Of a DNA stretch of 64,000 nt, positions 47,690 to 60,061 are shown piece after piece. Position 1 is the stretch's first letter. Every line of letters starts with the position of its first letter. A program made the translations under genes and the position numbers. The notes under the pieces are model-generated. The model was not told the origin of the DNA. It made no database searches and saw nothing but the letters and a program-made list of their open reading frames with translations. Source of the DNA: Icerya purchasi. Its lineage: Eukaryota > Arthropoda > Insecta > Hemiptera > Monophlebidae. The stretch is from contig CM077115.1 in NCBI GenBank assembly GCA_039619475.1, forward strand, positions 177,824,060-177,888,059, read 5' to 3'.

Positions 47690-48540
47690 GAACTACGTCG
47701 ACCATTTTTAATCATATTCACGGACGGCTCTAAATCGGACATGGCTGGATATGCGGTAACAAATGATTCCAACATAATACGGTATTCATTACCAAACAGC
47801 TTTTCAGTTACAGTTGCAGTCGATCTATCAGTACAGTCCAACAAAGATTCTCTTATTTGCGCAGATTCTCTCTCTTCACTTGCATCTCTATCACAAACGC
47901 GTAATAAATCACAAAATCCCATCGCTAAAAATATAATCTCAGTTGTATCTATCGCTTCGATTCGTATCACCTTCACGTGGATTTCAGGACACAAGAGCAT
48001 CATGAGAAACGAGCTGGTGGATCTTGCAGCGAAAGAGGCTACTTCATCCCGATTCCAGACGTACCAGTACCATTATCGGACTTTTCTATAACAATCAAAT
48101 CTCTACTAAAAAAGAAATGGTCGAAGATTTGGCATGAAGTTCCTACCTCGAACAAATTGCGTTCAATCCGCTCAAATACTAAAATTTGGAGTACTTCATC
48201 AAGATCCAGCCGTAAAGAAGAAGTTATATTATGCCGTCTGCGCATTGTCCACGCAAAAATATCTCATTTCTTTCTATTAAATAACTCAGATCCTTCTTCT
48301 TGTGACCTATGCTCGGTTCCCTTATCCACTCATCATCTTTTGGTAGTCTGCCCGAAATTCAATCTATTCCGGGCCCAATTACGTCTGTCCAGTTCCCTCT
48401 CTGAAATTCTTAAAGACAATGAACCGAATGTGTCCAGCTGCTCTTTAGATTTTTGAGAATCTAAACTCCATTCGTCTATGCATCTGGTCAATGTTGTAGT
48501 ACGCGGCACGTTAATAGATACAATACAATACAATAAATTA
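47690..48540 (+). mobile_element. I-like LINE fragment: RNase H, C-terminus and tail
   Basis: IFTDGSKSDMAGYAV begins the RNase H domain at 47714 with its first catalytic Asp. ICADSLSSL and TWISGHKSI.RNELVDLAAKEA follow. A one-base shift near 48050 leads to KWSKIWHEV, NKLRSI, EEVILCRLRI.HAKISHFFLL, then CDLCSVPLSTHHLLVVCPKF and a stop at 48454-48456. The tail ends in TACAA-type repeats (about 48516-48537) rather than pure A, which fits I-type elements. The RNase H and His/Cys block is nearly complete. RT is missing. It differs in sequence from the 25.3 and 41.6 kb copies. Confidence 0.8.
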
Positions 48541-51500
48541 ATTTCTTCTTTTTATTTTATTTTATTTAATTTTTTTTTTTTTTTTTTTTTTTTGGTTCTA
48601 GAAATTATAATGATTACCTGCGTAGTTAATTTTATTATCTATAATATTTTTGTAATTTTATTTTTAAACATTGCCACGATCTAGCGATTAACGGAAGTAT
48701 CCACGAACTGTAAAGGTTGTTCGAAAACTGCTATCGGATAGATGTTGTAATAATTCGGCAATACTAGCGACAAGATCCGATCGGAAATTTTAAAGCTTGA
48801 ACATCTCTGTGCAACATATGAAAAATCCAAGTAGGTGCAAAACACGCGTGTGATCATTTGAGGTGACCCTTGCCAATTCTTTACAATGAAACGAAAGAGG
48901 TTTGAAGGATCCAAAATAATCTTTTATCGAATAATGCGTGTTACATTTTTTCTTCAAGTATCAACTATCATTCTTTAAACGTAAATCCCATCGTTCGATC
49001 ACCATTTCATAAAACGTTTTAGGGAATATTTCTCGAAAAAATGAGTTTCGAGCGCCGGAAATCGCTAAAAATCGCAACGGTCGGTACACTAGGGGAATGT
49101 TCCATTTGGTCAAAAAATTCTTAAGCGTCTCTAGTTGTGCATGGTCACGTGTTGTGAATGAATATCGAAGTGTCTTTGATCTCTGTGAACGTCTTCAATG
49201 TGACATCTCCAGCTTTGCAAAACGCGATGCTGGTAAATTATGTCTCAGCCATCAAAAAAAGTGATCTACACATTATCATTTTCGCGTCGGCAGCGAAACC
49301 CTTTGGCAATTACTCTAACTCGTTTCACGCACCTGACCATCATGCATGAGTTTTTCCACTTGCCAACTTTGAATATCCGGTTAAATTTTGTCGCCACCAT
49401 TGTTGCTAAATTACAGCATCCGCCGTCTTCGATAGTTTTTGAATGATCTATTTTGTAGAGTTAGCCTTGAATTCAAGGTGTCACACGGAGAGACTCCTAT
49501 GTATTGAATGTACCCTCTGAGGCGTTCCACTTTATGACACTGATCCTCATTTTTTCCACCATCTTTGGCCTTCATATTGTTGTACACTCTGTTTTGCTTG
49601 CAGCAAGATCTTTGATATACACTAACGCCATTTCATTTTAAGTTCAGGGTTTCTTGCTCTTTTCTTCGTTTTCACGTCAAATCTGTAAGAAACATTTTAC
49701 TTTACGAGGTGATTATTTTCAGAGCTTAATAATCGTTAATTGATTTAAAACTGATTAGGAAGACTGCAAAAGCCATCATTTGAGTACTACGTCATTCGCT
49801 AACATCAGTTTTTATCTTTTCCTTCGAATTCCATTTATTACTAGGGTGTTTAATTTCATATAAAATCGATCACCGCGTTTCCCTGTTTTCCCAATAAAAC
49901 GAAATTATTATAAGAACGATGATCACAGCCTGATTGAAGGTCTGTCTCCAGGGAACTAGCTTGACAAAATTTTTCACGCTCTACTTTTGCATAGCTGCTT
50001 GCTCAGTTTTTGGTTCAAAATGTTTAACTGGGTTTAAACTTATCATTCTTACGAACGCAAAACATAACAGTATTTTTTTATTGTCCGTAGCGTAAGAATA
50101 GCATGATCGTATTTTTAATATCCCTCGAAAAACGCCAGCTTAACTTCAGAATTTTTATCGCCTTTCATTGAAGAACTTTGTTGAAATAAGTTTTCTTATT
50201 TAATCCTTTAATGTATTTACATACAACAAATGTTGCTCAGTTTCAGATTACTGCTAGAAATTCACATTAATCTAATGGCCTCTGTAATTGTAAAATAGAG
50301 ACCAAACTAAAATCAGTTCTTTTTTGATACTTTCGAGATAATGTTCGAAAAACTTAAAGATCTGTTACCGGATGTCGTCTGCAGTCACTTTTCGTTATCC
50401 GTTTCTTTACACAATTGTCGAATTTTAATCGTTATTTTTAAAATCGGAAGGAAAAGCGAGAAATTTATTGAAGCCGTTGGGTGTAAAAAATTCGAAACAG
50501 CGAACAACTATTATACAAGGAAGATATTGAAAAGAGCGCTTGGAGGAAATCAGTTTTGAACTTTAAAGGAAAAATAGTAGTTTCTAAACGCGAATTAGGC
50601 GGGTTCTGTGAGACGTCATCTGGAAAAAGAGCGATATTTCGTGTGATGGCTTCTCCGAACCGTTTATCTAATTCCATATTACAATATGTAGAATTTCTGT
50701 TGGCAGTACGGACGAGGTAACGAAGAAAAGAATTTCGTCGCAGAGACAGAAAGCTCTGTTTGGCCTGACTTCTTTACACTTTCACCGAAGCTCTTTCAAC
50801 TGTCGTTTCTGCACTGGTTACACTTTTCTTTTGCGCACAACTTCTTTTGTTAAAACCGGAACTTTAAATTCATCGTCGTTTTTGTTCTTCTCCTGGTTTG
50901 CTCTTTGCTTCCCACACTTTACCAACTTTTCACTACCTCGGACCAAGAAAATAACTCAAATTCTGTTTTCTAATTCGCTGACTCGGCGATATCGCTCACT
51001 TTAACTTGACATGCGATCACTCTTTCGTTACCGCGTACACGACGTTAATTCTGACAACATTATGGTTATTCGAAATGTTTACTTTATAATAGTTCTTGTA
51101 ATCAATTTGCTTCATCTTATTTAATACGACTAAGAAGATTTCGGTAAAAAGTGATCAATGGAATTTCAACACTCACTGAAATAACTCGTCCACACTGTTT
51201 CAAGAACTTGCCGATTGGTCGCGCGCCAACTGTCTCTACAACAATATTGTGCAGCGATAAATAGTTTAAAAGAGATATTTTACTTCATTGTGGAGGAAAA
51301 CATTCGAGCAAAAATCAAAAATCAAAAATCGTTCGATTAAAAATATGCCTCATTCGTCGAGATAACTTTCGTTTAAGTGGTGGTAGCTCAAAATTGAACG
51401 CTAGAAACAATAATATTAACCAGCACAATGTAAATTTACAACGTAACAAAAAAGTTGAACATGTGAGCAGAAACGAAAAAAAAAAAAGAAAAAAGGAAGA

Positions 51501-52087
51501 TAGTTCGGTAAAATACCATTATGCGAAAAAGGAAGAAAGGTGAACGATGGGATCAGAATGCCTTCCGCGGCAAACGGTGGCAGTAAGCTCAGAAAGGTAC
51601 AGAGTACTGGACGTGATGGCAAAGACTAAGGAAGAAGACAGTAAAAAACCGTGTAATATTCGAGTTGTTTCGCAACACGAAACAATTGACCTTGAACGGT
51701 AATGTTTACTTCATTTTAACTGAAACCAGAGGCACTTTATCGTTTTATTGGTAATTTTAGTTTTTCTATCGTTTGCTTGGTTTTTTAAAGTAATTTGTAA
51801 CAAAAATTTCGCCCATTGTTCTAGCCAAAGTATTAAAGACATTCATTTAAACGCATATATAACCACGATTGTGGCAAATATAACAATTTAACGATAAATG
51901 TAATTTAAAACGTGACACAATTAATCGTAACAATTTGAAAATAAATGTAAATATAGTAAGCATTGATTTTTCCAAAAAAGTTTGATAATCATAAAACGAG
52001 AATTTGTGAAAATGTATCCGAAAAACATGATATTACCAAATCGTTTAAGATGTTTTTATGTTATATAACTATATATGTATGTGTAAG
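48541..52087. other. Intergenic, nothing recognised
   Basis: A T-run lies at about 48570-48592. Frames near 48681-48914 (-), 49158-49349 (+) and 50341-50559 (+) have no known domain. The stretch 49090-49640 has the feel of decayed coding or repeat sequence but gave no match. Confidence 0.4.
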
Positions 52088-52725
52088 CAGGAGCGGATCC
52101 AGAAGGACATTTTAGTGTCGGGGAAATTATATAATTACGTAAAATTTTCTATGGTAGGCAGTAGATTTGAGCATTACCTCTTGTTTCATAAAGAAAATTA
52201 AAAATACCGACACCTTTATAGAAATTTAAAAACATGTTTTAAAAATACATAATTATATTACAATTTTTAATTTAAATTTAGGTTTACTTTTAGAATAAAA
52301 CGAAATTATAAAATTATACCTTAAATATGGTAGTTTAGAAATAGTAAGAAAGATAGTATTTCTTATTAGACACTTTACTTGTTTTTTATTTTTTGTTAGT
52401 AATCCGATCCGAATTCTTTATTCGTGAGAAAGTTTTTAATATATATATTTCTCATTGATCTATTTTTAATTAAAATTGCAAAATAATAAAAAATAAATAA
52501 AAATGGCAAGAGATTGACGACTGTTACGTTTCAGAATAGAATAAAAAAGTAACATTAATAGTTTTACTAGAAAATAGTATTAAATATTAATTATTAAAAT
52601 CCGTAGGTGTAAAAATCATACAAATCTTTTATAGCATAAATTAAGTTTCTCTGTTATAGGAACCTTTTGTCACCGAGGTTTTTGTTCTTTGGGGGGTGTC
52701 TCCTCCCCCCATGAATGCACTACTG
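52088..52725 (+). mobile_element. hAT-like MITE, copy 3
   Basis: 638 bp. The left end is CAGGAGCGGATCCA; the right end is degraded to ATGCACTACTG. GTGTAAG flanks it at 52081-52087 and 52726-52732. It is highly similar along its length to the copies at 12.3 and 20.5 kb and has no coding capacity. Sequence close to the right end (after about 52660) is more diverged than the rest. Confidence 0.85.
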
Positions 52726-52732
52726 GTGTAAG

Positions 52733-53616
52733 ACTTCGATGCCAATCGACTTAGATCGTCGTTATACAAACATGTCTAATGTTGGTACATTGTTTAGAAA
52801 TACGCTTCCTCAAAGTACGGTTAACCTTAAAAATTAAACGTCTTATAACTATGTGTATATATTTTTAAAAACCAAACGGTTTTACTTTCTTATTAATAAT
52901 TAAATCGCCACTGAGATAAAACCATATTTTTGAATAAAATTTCGAACGTTCATCCTAATGGCAGTCAAACAGAGATGAAAGATTATATCAGGAAGTTTAA
53001 CGTATGATGTTGGAATGATTTTTAAAAAGGTTCCAAGTAGATTTGAAGTTACCACATAATGGCTGACTGAAAACAAAATTTATACAATATCTTTAGTTTA
53101 AATCTTGCGTTAATGTAAATCCATATTGATACTTTGTTGTTTTCTTTTTTAGCGAATAACTATAATGGTCTATACTCCCCGGTTTTATTACGAGTAAAGA
53201 AAACTCAAACATTCTGTATTCTGTTAATAAATCGGTAGATCGACCGGTGGAATTCGGGGCACAACAGACGACATAAGTATAAACAGCGAGTACACTCGGC
53301 AGTAGCATTCTTCTCTGAGTTATCAAATTTTTATTCGTCACCGATTCTGTACTATATATTTTAAAATGTATGCGCTTGAACAGTAATTAAAAAATCACCC
53401 GAATTATTATAACTCTGTTTTTTGTATATCAGGCTGACTTTTTAATGACGTATAAAAGAAGAATTTGATAGTTTTATCTATTACGGAACTTAGGTGTTTG
53501 GTAAATTTAAACCTCTGGTCTATTGTTATTTTTATACACATATATGTATTTTGTTTTTTTTTCATATAATATTAACGTTTCCATAATGGTTTTGATTAAT
53601 ATGGCCCATCCGATTA
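52733..53616. other. Intergenic, nothing recognised
   Basis: A minus-strand frame at 53093-53341 has no known domain. The stretch is otherwise AT-rich and non-coding. Confidence 0.4.
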
Positions 53617-54205
53617 AGTTTTAATGATCTAGCAGTTGCTGGCTAATGTTTACACGGTTTTCTTGTTGTTCACTTGTGAGCAGTGATGGCACCATTTTTG
53701 CTGAGACGCGATACATTCTAAGTTTTTCTGTCAAAATTTCGTGACACGACCCAATGTTGGTCTTGACTTCTTCTGTAGCCTTCCGCACAACAGTTAAACG
53801 GCGATTTCCACGAATCACAGATCGAACAGAATCAGCGTTTACATCATATTATGTTGACGTCGAGGGCGTCCCCTGATCTAGCATTTTCGTTAGTCGATGA
53901 TATGCCGAATTTGAAACGCGTAAACCACTCGTAACATTGTGTACGGCTCAATCAGTCCTCCTTATGAACTTGCTGTGAAGCAATGCTCACATTTCAGAAA
54001 TCACATATCCGATGTTAAAGCAAAATTTAATGTTACAAAGTTGCTTCACAAAGCCCTTCATTTTTACTTTCTCGCTACTTCGCAAAACGGTGACTGCGGG
54101 TCTTCACTTGGCTGTTCTATTCGCTAAATGATCAAACTACCGTAATGCATTTTGGGTCCGGACGCAATTTCAAAAGTTCGGTCTCTTTTTGAACAAACCT
54201 TGTAT
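53617..54205 (-). mobile_element. Mariner-type transposon remnant, N-terminal part
   Basis: The minus strand starts with TACAAGGTTTGTTCAAAAAG at about 54204, a mariner-like terminal repeat next to a TA. The coding remnant reads NIKFCFNIG, then YEWFTRFKFG, NARSGD, VIRGNRRLTVVRKATEEV, GSCHEILTEKL and VPSLLTSEQQENRVNISQ, across stops and frameshifts, to LLDH and a stop near 53621. This matches the paired helix-turn-helix DNA-binding region of mariner transposases, with its usual EWF.RFK, R.GRPS and R.SC..IL..L blocks. The DD(D/E) catalytic domain and the other terminal repeat are missing. Confidence 0.75.
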
Positions 54206-57200
54206 ATTTATATTAAAATGATAAATATAATAACTGTTGTTTTTGTAATGAAGGAAATATATGGAACGTTGTCGTTTGTTAGTGAAATTTGAAAGAATCT
54301 AGAGGAGCCATATTCCGGTCCATTCCGCTGCACTTTCCTAAAACAACGCAATAGCTTTACCACCGGTCATAGAAATAAAAATTTATGATCCGATTTCGGG
54401 TCTAATTACACTTTAATAAAATACACGTCGGCTTCGTCCACTAAGGCTCATCTGAAATCGTTTATTTTTCTTTTCAGTTCTGATTACTGAGCCACAGTCT
54501 AGTTGTTGCGTGTTAAAAGCGATCTGTCGACATTCAATTTTCCGGCATTAAAAAATTTCGTCGATGCGGAAGTAATTTGCGATTAATTTAAAGAAAAGAT
54601 AAAAGGTGGTAATAATAAAAAGTAAAATAAACCCAGAAATTCCATTTTATTATCCGCGGCAGAGGAGGAGCCAGAGCTGTAGATCTCAATAAAAAGTTGT
54701 TTATAGTCGCGAATTTACGGAATGTAAAATTAACAGATAAAAGACGAGTCTTATTTCGAATATAATTTCCTCCGTTATCGTCAATAAAAAGCTCCTTCGA
54801 ACGATAAATCGAAAATTCCCTTTTTCAGGAGAAAACGAAAAACTTCGTTTTCCTGATTTTTAACGCATTTCTGTCTTACGACTATAGCAAGTAATAGAGA
54901 ACATTGTTGACCGGAGGGGTGGGGGGGGGGGGATTTTTAGGTGTAAATTGCCAGAAACGTGTCAGATTTCGGTTTATTCACTTTATCGGATTAATTCAAT
55001 CGTAAAAATCTCACCAGCCTTCGCATTGTACGCGGCCATTAAACTGTAATAATATTTACAGATGGTGAGAAGACTAGAAAGTGAACATGATCACCTTCAA
55101 GCGGGCTTCGGAATATTTTTACGCATTAATAACGACAATAAAGTAAGTTGAGGAAGATTTATCGCTCGAATTAAGAAAGGGGTAATTTTTGGTAGTGTCA
55201 AGAATCTGAGCACTTAAGAACGAAATTATTCGCACTGCGCAAAATAGGAAGTATACCGAAAAATTCTTGCATTTCAAAAAACTCAGAATTACCTAGAGAT
55301 TATGTAGTAACAATTTGTTGCATAAGCAGTGTATAAAGAAACTAAAAATTATCCGAAATGATCCATGTGATTTTTTATTAGAGTATGGCAGCGTCCAAGA
55401 TTTAACGTGCGGAGGAGGGTTCTCACTTGCTTTCTCCGCTTCGAGAAAATGCGAGTTTTTATACGAGTGTTTATTTTTGATAAAATCCGTACTATTTTAA
55501 ACTTTCCTTCGCTCTAGTCATTAAGTGTTTATAGTTTATCTTTAGACCTATTTGAGTCGATCGAGTACTATTTAATCGGCGCTACTGTATGAAGATGCGA
55601 AAGTGGAAGATAGAAAAGCTGGCTGCGAAATGGATATGGAACAAACGGAGCAGACTGAGAATTAGGAACGGCAAGGAAAGACAGACGAAAGAAACGACCG
55701 ATGGGAACGAACGGAAGTGAAATATAATTGAATCCGGCGAACGGCATCCGTTCTAACAATTAAAGGACCGTGAAAGAGGATTGTTGGAACGTCAAGGGGA
55801 AAATAAAGTCAATAAATGAAAATTAATAATTAGACAGAGACAGATACAGAAAAACATCGCGCGTGAAATTAGCATGCGAAAAGTATGAAAGGCAAACAAT
55901 TAATAATTAAAAAGTTTATTACCTAAAATTACTTTATTAAACGGAGAATTTTCTATAAAATATTAATTAAGTAGTAATGTCATCGGGCAGAGCTGCCTTC
56001 GACGGCGATAACCTTGTCAGTATTATTTATTATCGAAAAAATAATTAATCACACGGTGGTTTAAAAAGCTGTAAATAGCGGGCAAAATTTTTATTCGAAC
56101 GTGAATCAAATTTAGACATCGGCTATTTAAATAATAAAGGTATTCTCTATGAAAACTGCATTCTTAAAGGTTTCTTGATGACTATTCCGTCAGTATTATC
56201 GGTGTACTCATGCTATCGTAAATAATAAACTTTAAATAAAAAAGTATTTGATAAGATTTAAACAAATATATACATATTCTAAGTATATATTATACACCGG
56301 TTTAGATCGTTGCGAATTTTAGTTCATTAATTTTATTTGCGCTCTGTTTATTTATTTACTTATCGCTTGGTAGTATTAACAGCGCGCTGGAAAGTGACGT
56401 CAGTAGTTAAACCGTTGGCGCTTAAAAATCTATTGACAATTGGATATTTTTCGGAACAAAAATAGTCCAACTGCCCAGTATACAGTCCAAAAAAACAAAA
56501 CAAAAAAAAAAGTAATAATAATTTGTTTAATCGAAAACGTTGCGTATCAATCTCGCCTTATTCATATTCGACAATATACACGTTACGGAAGTGTATGCAT
56601 TAGTGTCCAATCTCTCTTCTCCCTAGCGTGAGTGCGCAGGGTATTCCAAGCCTAAAAAAAGTAATTAGTAAATCCAAAAAGAAATCATAGCTTAGCGTGT
56701 TCGGTTATTATCTTCATTTTACTATTCGAATTGTACTAGTTTTTACAACTTTCATTTGATTTTAATGAAGATTTTATTTTATTTATTTATATTTGACCAT
56801 CGCTGAGATCCATACCGATCTACGGTTAAAGAGTTAACTGAACTAAAGACATCTGTTTACAAGGTTACGTTTGATTGTTGTCGGGTTTTTGCTTGTTTTT
56901 TGGCTTTTTTTCCACGAATAACGAAAATAAATGTAGAGAAACCAAAAATCAGGAATTTCATGAGAATTTAATGAAAGAATGTTGTGCTTTAAACTGTGTA
57001 AAACTATACACTGTAAATTCGACGATTTTTAAAATAAAAAGATCGAAGATTAAATTACGTATTATTTCGGTCTGATTTTCATCAAATTCAGGAGGAAGTT
57101 GTAATCTTAATCAACCTGCCTTCTTCCCTTCCGCTCATCCGTAAAGACAATTCCTCTTCACTGTCCAATTTAATTCTTTTCCTTCATAAGTCCGGACTCT

Positions 57201-60061
57201 ACTCACTAATCTAAACCTCCTTCTCCTCACGTGCCTCTAGCCCTAGTTGCTGCAAAAATAATAATGTAATCTAAATGTGCCGAATAAGTGAACACTTTGT
57301 AATGTGGCACTTGAAACAGTGCATAACGCCCAAAAACTCTAACGTCGTACGCGCTTAACACAATGAAAACGGGGGTGATCCGATTCGTTAGGGTTTGAAC
57401 ACTTCCAGGGCAAAGTTCATCTTTTCTTCTTTCGAATATGCCAAAACGCGGGTTTAAAGAGAAAGCAACTCTGACGTAGCATTCTAAATCTACCAGACAC
57501 ACTTGCTAGACTTTGTAAAAACTTAAGTGTACAATGGCTTAATACACATTTTTTAAACCAGCGAGAAAGATTTTATATCGCTGCAGAACATCCTCCACTT
57601 GATTTTACGATTTAGATTTTATTTTTTGTCATGCAAGCTGCTTTTACATATTTCCATTCCCTTTGATTGGTCCGTCCGGCCAACCTCTTTTCTCGTGTGT
57701 GCCAAACTGATGGGTTTTTTTTTTTTTTTGGGCTTCAAACTCAAATTTTACCCATCGTCTCCAAATTGATGGTTCTTTCAATAAATTATTAATCGATTTC
57801 AAATTTAATCGCTCTGGTATCTTTCGCTCTCTATAAAGCTTTTTCACCTTTTTTTTTTTCTACTTCATAAACTTCATGTATACATTAAAAAAAATAAACT
57901 ACTTCACCACCGTGTCAATAAAATATTTTAATAAACTTTTTTCTGCTTTATCAAAAATTTTCGTTACATAAATGAAGCGCTCTCGAAATTTTTCATCCGA
58001 AACTGAATTACGTAAAGACCTGTCATCGACTTAAACATTTCGGTATAAAGAAAATTTCTCACGAAATTAAATGGGTCTCTTTTATACATCAAAACCAATC
58101 ATTTGGCAAGAAAAATTTATCGCGCAATAATAATATCGAATTTTATTTAAAAAAAGATAATGTAAAAATTATTAGACGTAATAATAAATGAACCGTATTG
58201 AAATTTACTGCTTCGATTATTTAAATATAATTAATTAGATCGTGTTTGACGGAGCCGAAAGTTTATCGCTGTTTAGTTGATATGCGCAAAAATTATAATT
58301 ACGAAAATTAAGTATTTAGGATATTTAAAAGTTTTCAGTGTAAACAGACTAGGTGCTACACTGAACGTGTGCGAGCCCGAATCGATAGAGTAAATTTATC
58401 TTCCATTGTCCTCGTATTTGTGTACGTTCGCATCTTATTTCCCGATAAAATACATATGTTTGCGCAATTCAATCTGTCAAATGAAGAAACTCCGTAAAAA
58501 TATCTATTTGAAGATTTCACCGCAGTCTGTCATAACAGCGGTCTTAAATTAACCATATTTCATACATATGTATATCCCTGTTTGGACGTCGATATTTGCT
58601 GCTTCATCGACCCCCTCTTTCTGCCATTACTTCCCGATACACAGCTTTTAATGACACGATACAGAAAAATCTACACACAAACGATCATCTTTAACATTTT
58701 TCTTCGAAACCATATTTTTTAGTGAATAACGAAAAAAAGTTTCATACACCTTAGAAAGAGAGCAAGCATTCCTCTTTATAAAGTACAGACTTGAAAAACA
58801 GGCTAAATCATTTCAGGGTGGAAACTTATAATTAATGGTAAAAAGTTGAAGAATAAGACTTTATCGGAAGTGTTTTTAAGAGTCAACTTTGTCTTTCATT
58901 CGTAACAACAGTTTTCTTGAAAACAACGTTCACCTGTCGATAAATTTTTATTTGTTTCTCTTCTACTTCCAGTTAATAGCCACCAGACTAATTTACCTTC
59001 TCTAACTTCGCTCTATGCGCGTTTCCAGAATTTGGAAATAGTTTCCAAAATTTAAGAAAAAAAAACAGAAAAACATTGAAACAAGAAACGTACAGTCTCG
59101 AAAACATTTTCTCGAAGTACAAAAATAATTTGTTTATTCGAGAAATTTTTCGTATTCTTTTTAGTAGTTGAACTTTAAAAAAGCGCAATCAAAAAACCAA
59201 AAAAAAAGCAATTGAAAAAAATCGTAAGTTCGGTAACTTGAGAATCATTTAAACATCACTACTGCGCTTTATGTTGCGGACAGATGACATCACTAAAACA
59301 CTTCGGCCCTGGTGACCGAACTCAATAGAAATTTGGTCAGTCTGCCGGGCTGAACAATTTAATTTAATAAACACTTTCGCTTCATGTATTAGCTACAAGT
59401 AATATTATCGACAAATACGATGAAGAATGTGTTGCTTGAAATTAAATAATTCGATGTCGATATCGATACCGGAAATGTCGCAAATTCTTCAAAATTTCTA
59501 AGATTTGCAGTAAACAAGTTTCCCCGCAACTTTTCTCCTTCTTGTTCTGTCTTTTCAAATGAATTCATGTCTATCCTACGTACGGTATTACTTGCACTTT
59601 GTCTAATCTTTCAAATCTCCCCACTCCTGCGATTTTTATTCTGCGTGTAACCCTCATTCTTGATTTTTCCCTCCACCATCCGTTCGCTTATGGTTTCCTA
59701 GTCACCACCGGGAGCAATAAAATGATGCTTTAAGTTGTTGCTCATTCCCGTTTTAAAAATTTTCCAGATTTTAATCTTCTACCTCCGTATGTCAAAAAAA
59801 ATTGCCCTCTAGTTTTTCGTCATATATTTACTCTTTCCCATTTGTACGAATATGTTATCATTTTGATTGCGGTCGGTTGTGTTCTATGTTTTCGTGTTTC
59901 TAGTAATACATCGCGTTATCATCTATAAAAGCAGATTGGTGAGATAAAACCATTATATTTTTCGTATATTGTACGGTTTTCGTAAATTATTATTCCGCTT
60001 GTCTTTATCTGATAATTAGACATACATACACACACAAGTGCGAACCACTGTTGTCGCTGAT
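54206..60061. other. Long intergenic stretch before the Jockey ORF1
   Basis: No host gene is recognised. A G-run lies at about 54913-54931, an A-rich tract at 56493-56511, and a T-run at 57716-57729. Frames at 57227-57502 (-) and 56875-57075 (+) are unassigned. A GC-rich dyad lies near 59305-59350. The last few hundred bases, including the CATACACACACA tract near 60021-60036, probably include the Jockey 5' leader, but its start is not visible. Confidence 0.4.

Noticed and set aside
49090..49640. Possible DNA transposon remnant
   Set aside because: Some phrases look repeat-like, but no terminal repeats, target duplication or transposase motif could be shown.
59305..59350. GC-rich dyad (GGCCCTGGTGACC with GGTCAG...GCCGGGC) as an RNA gene
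   Set aside because: Pairing is short and interrupted, and no promoter or terminator is clear. It may belong to an unknown repeat.
60038..60061. Upstream GTG as the ORF1 start
   Set aside because: Eukaryotic initiation favours the ATG at 60062 eight codons later, and the upstream codons show no added domain.
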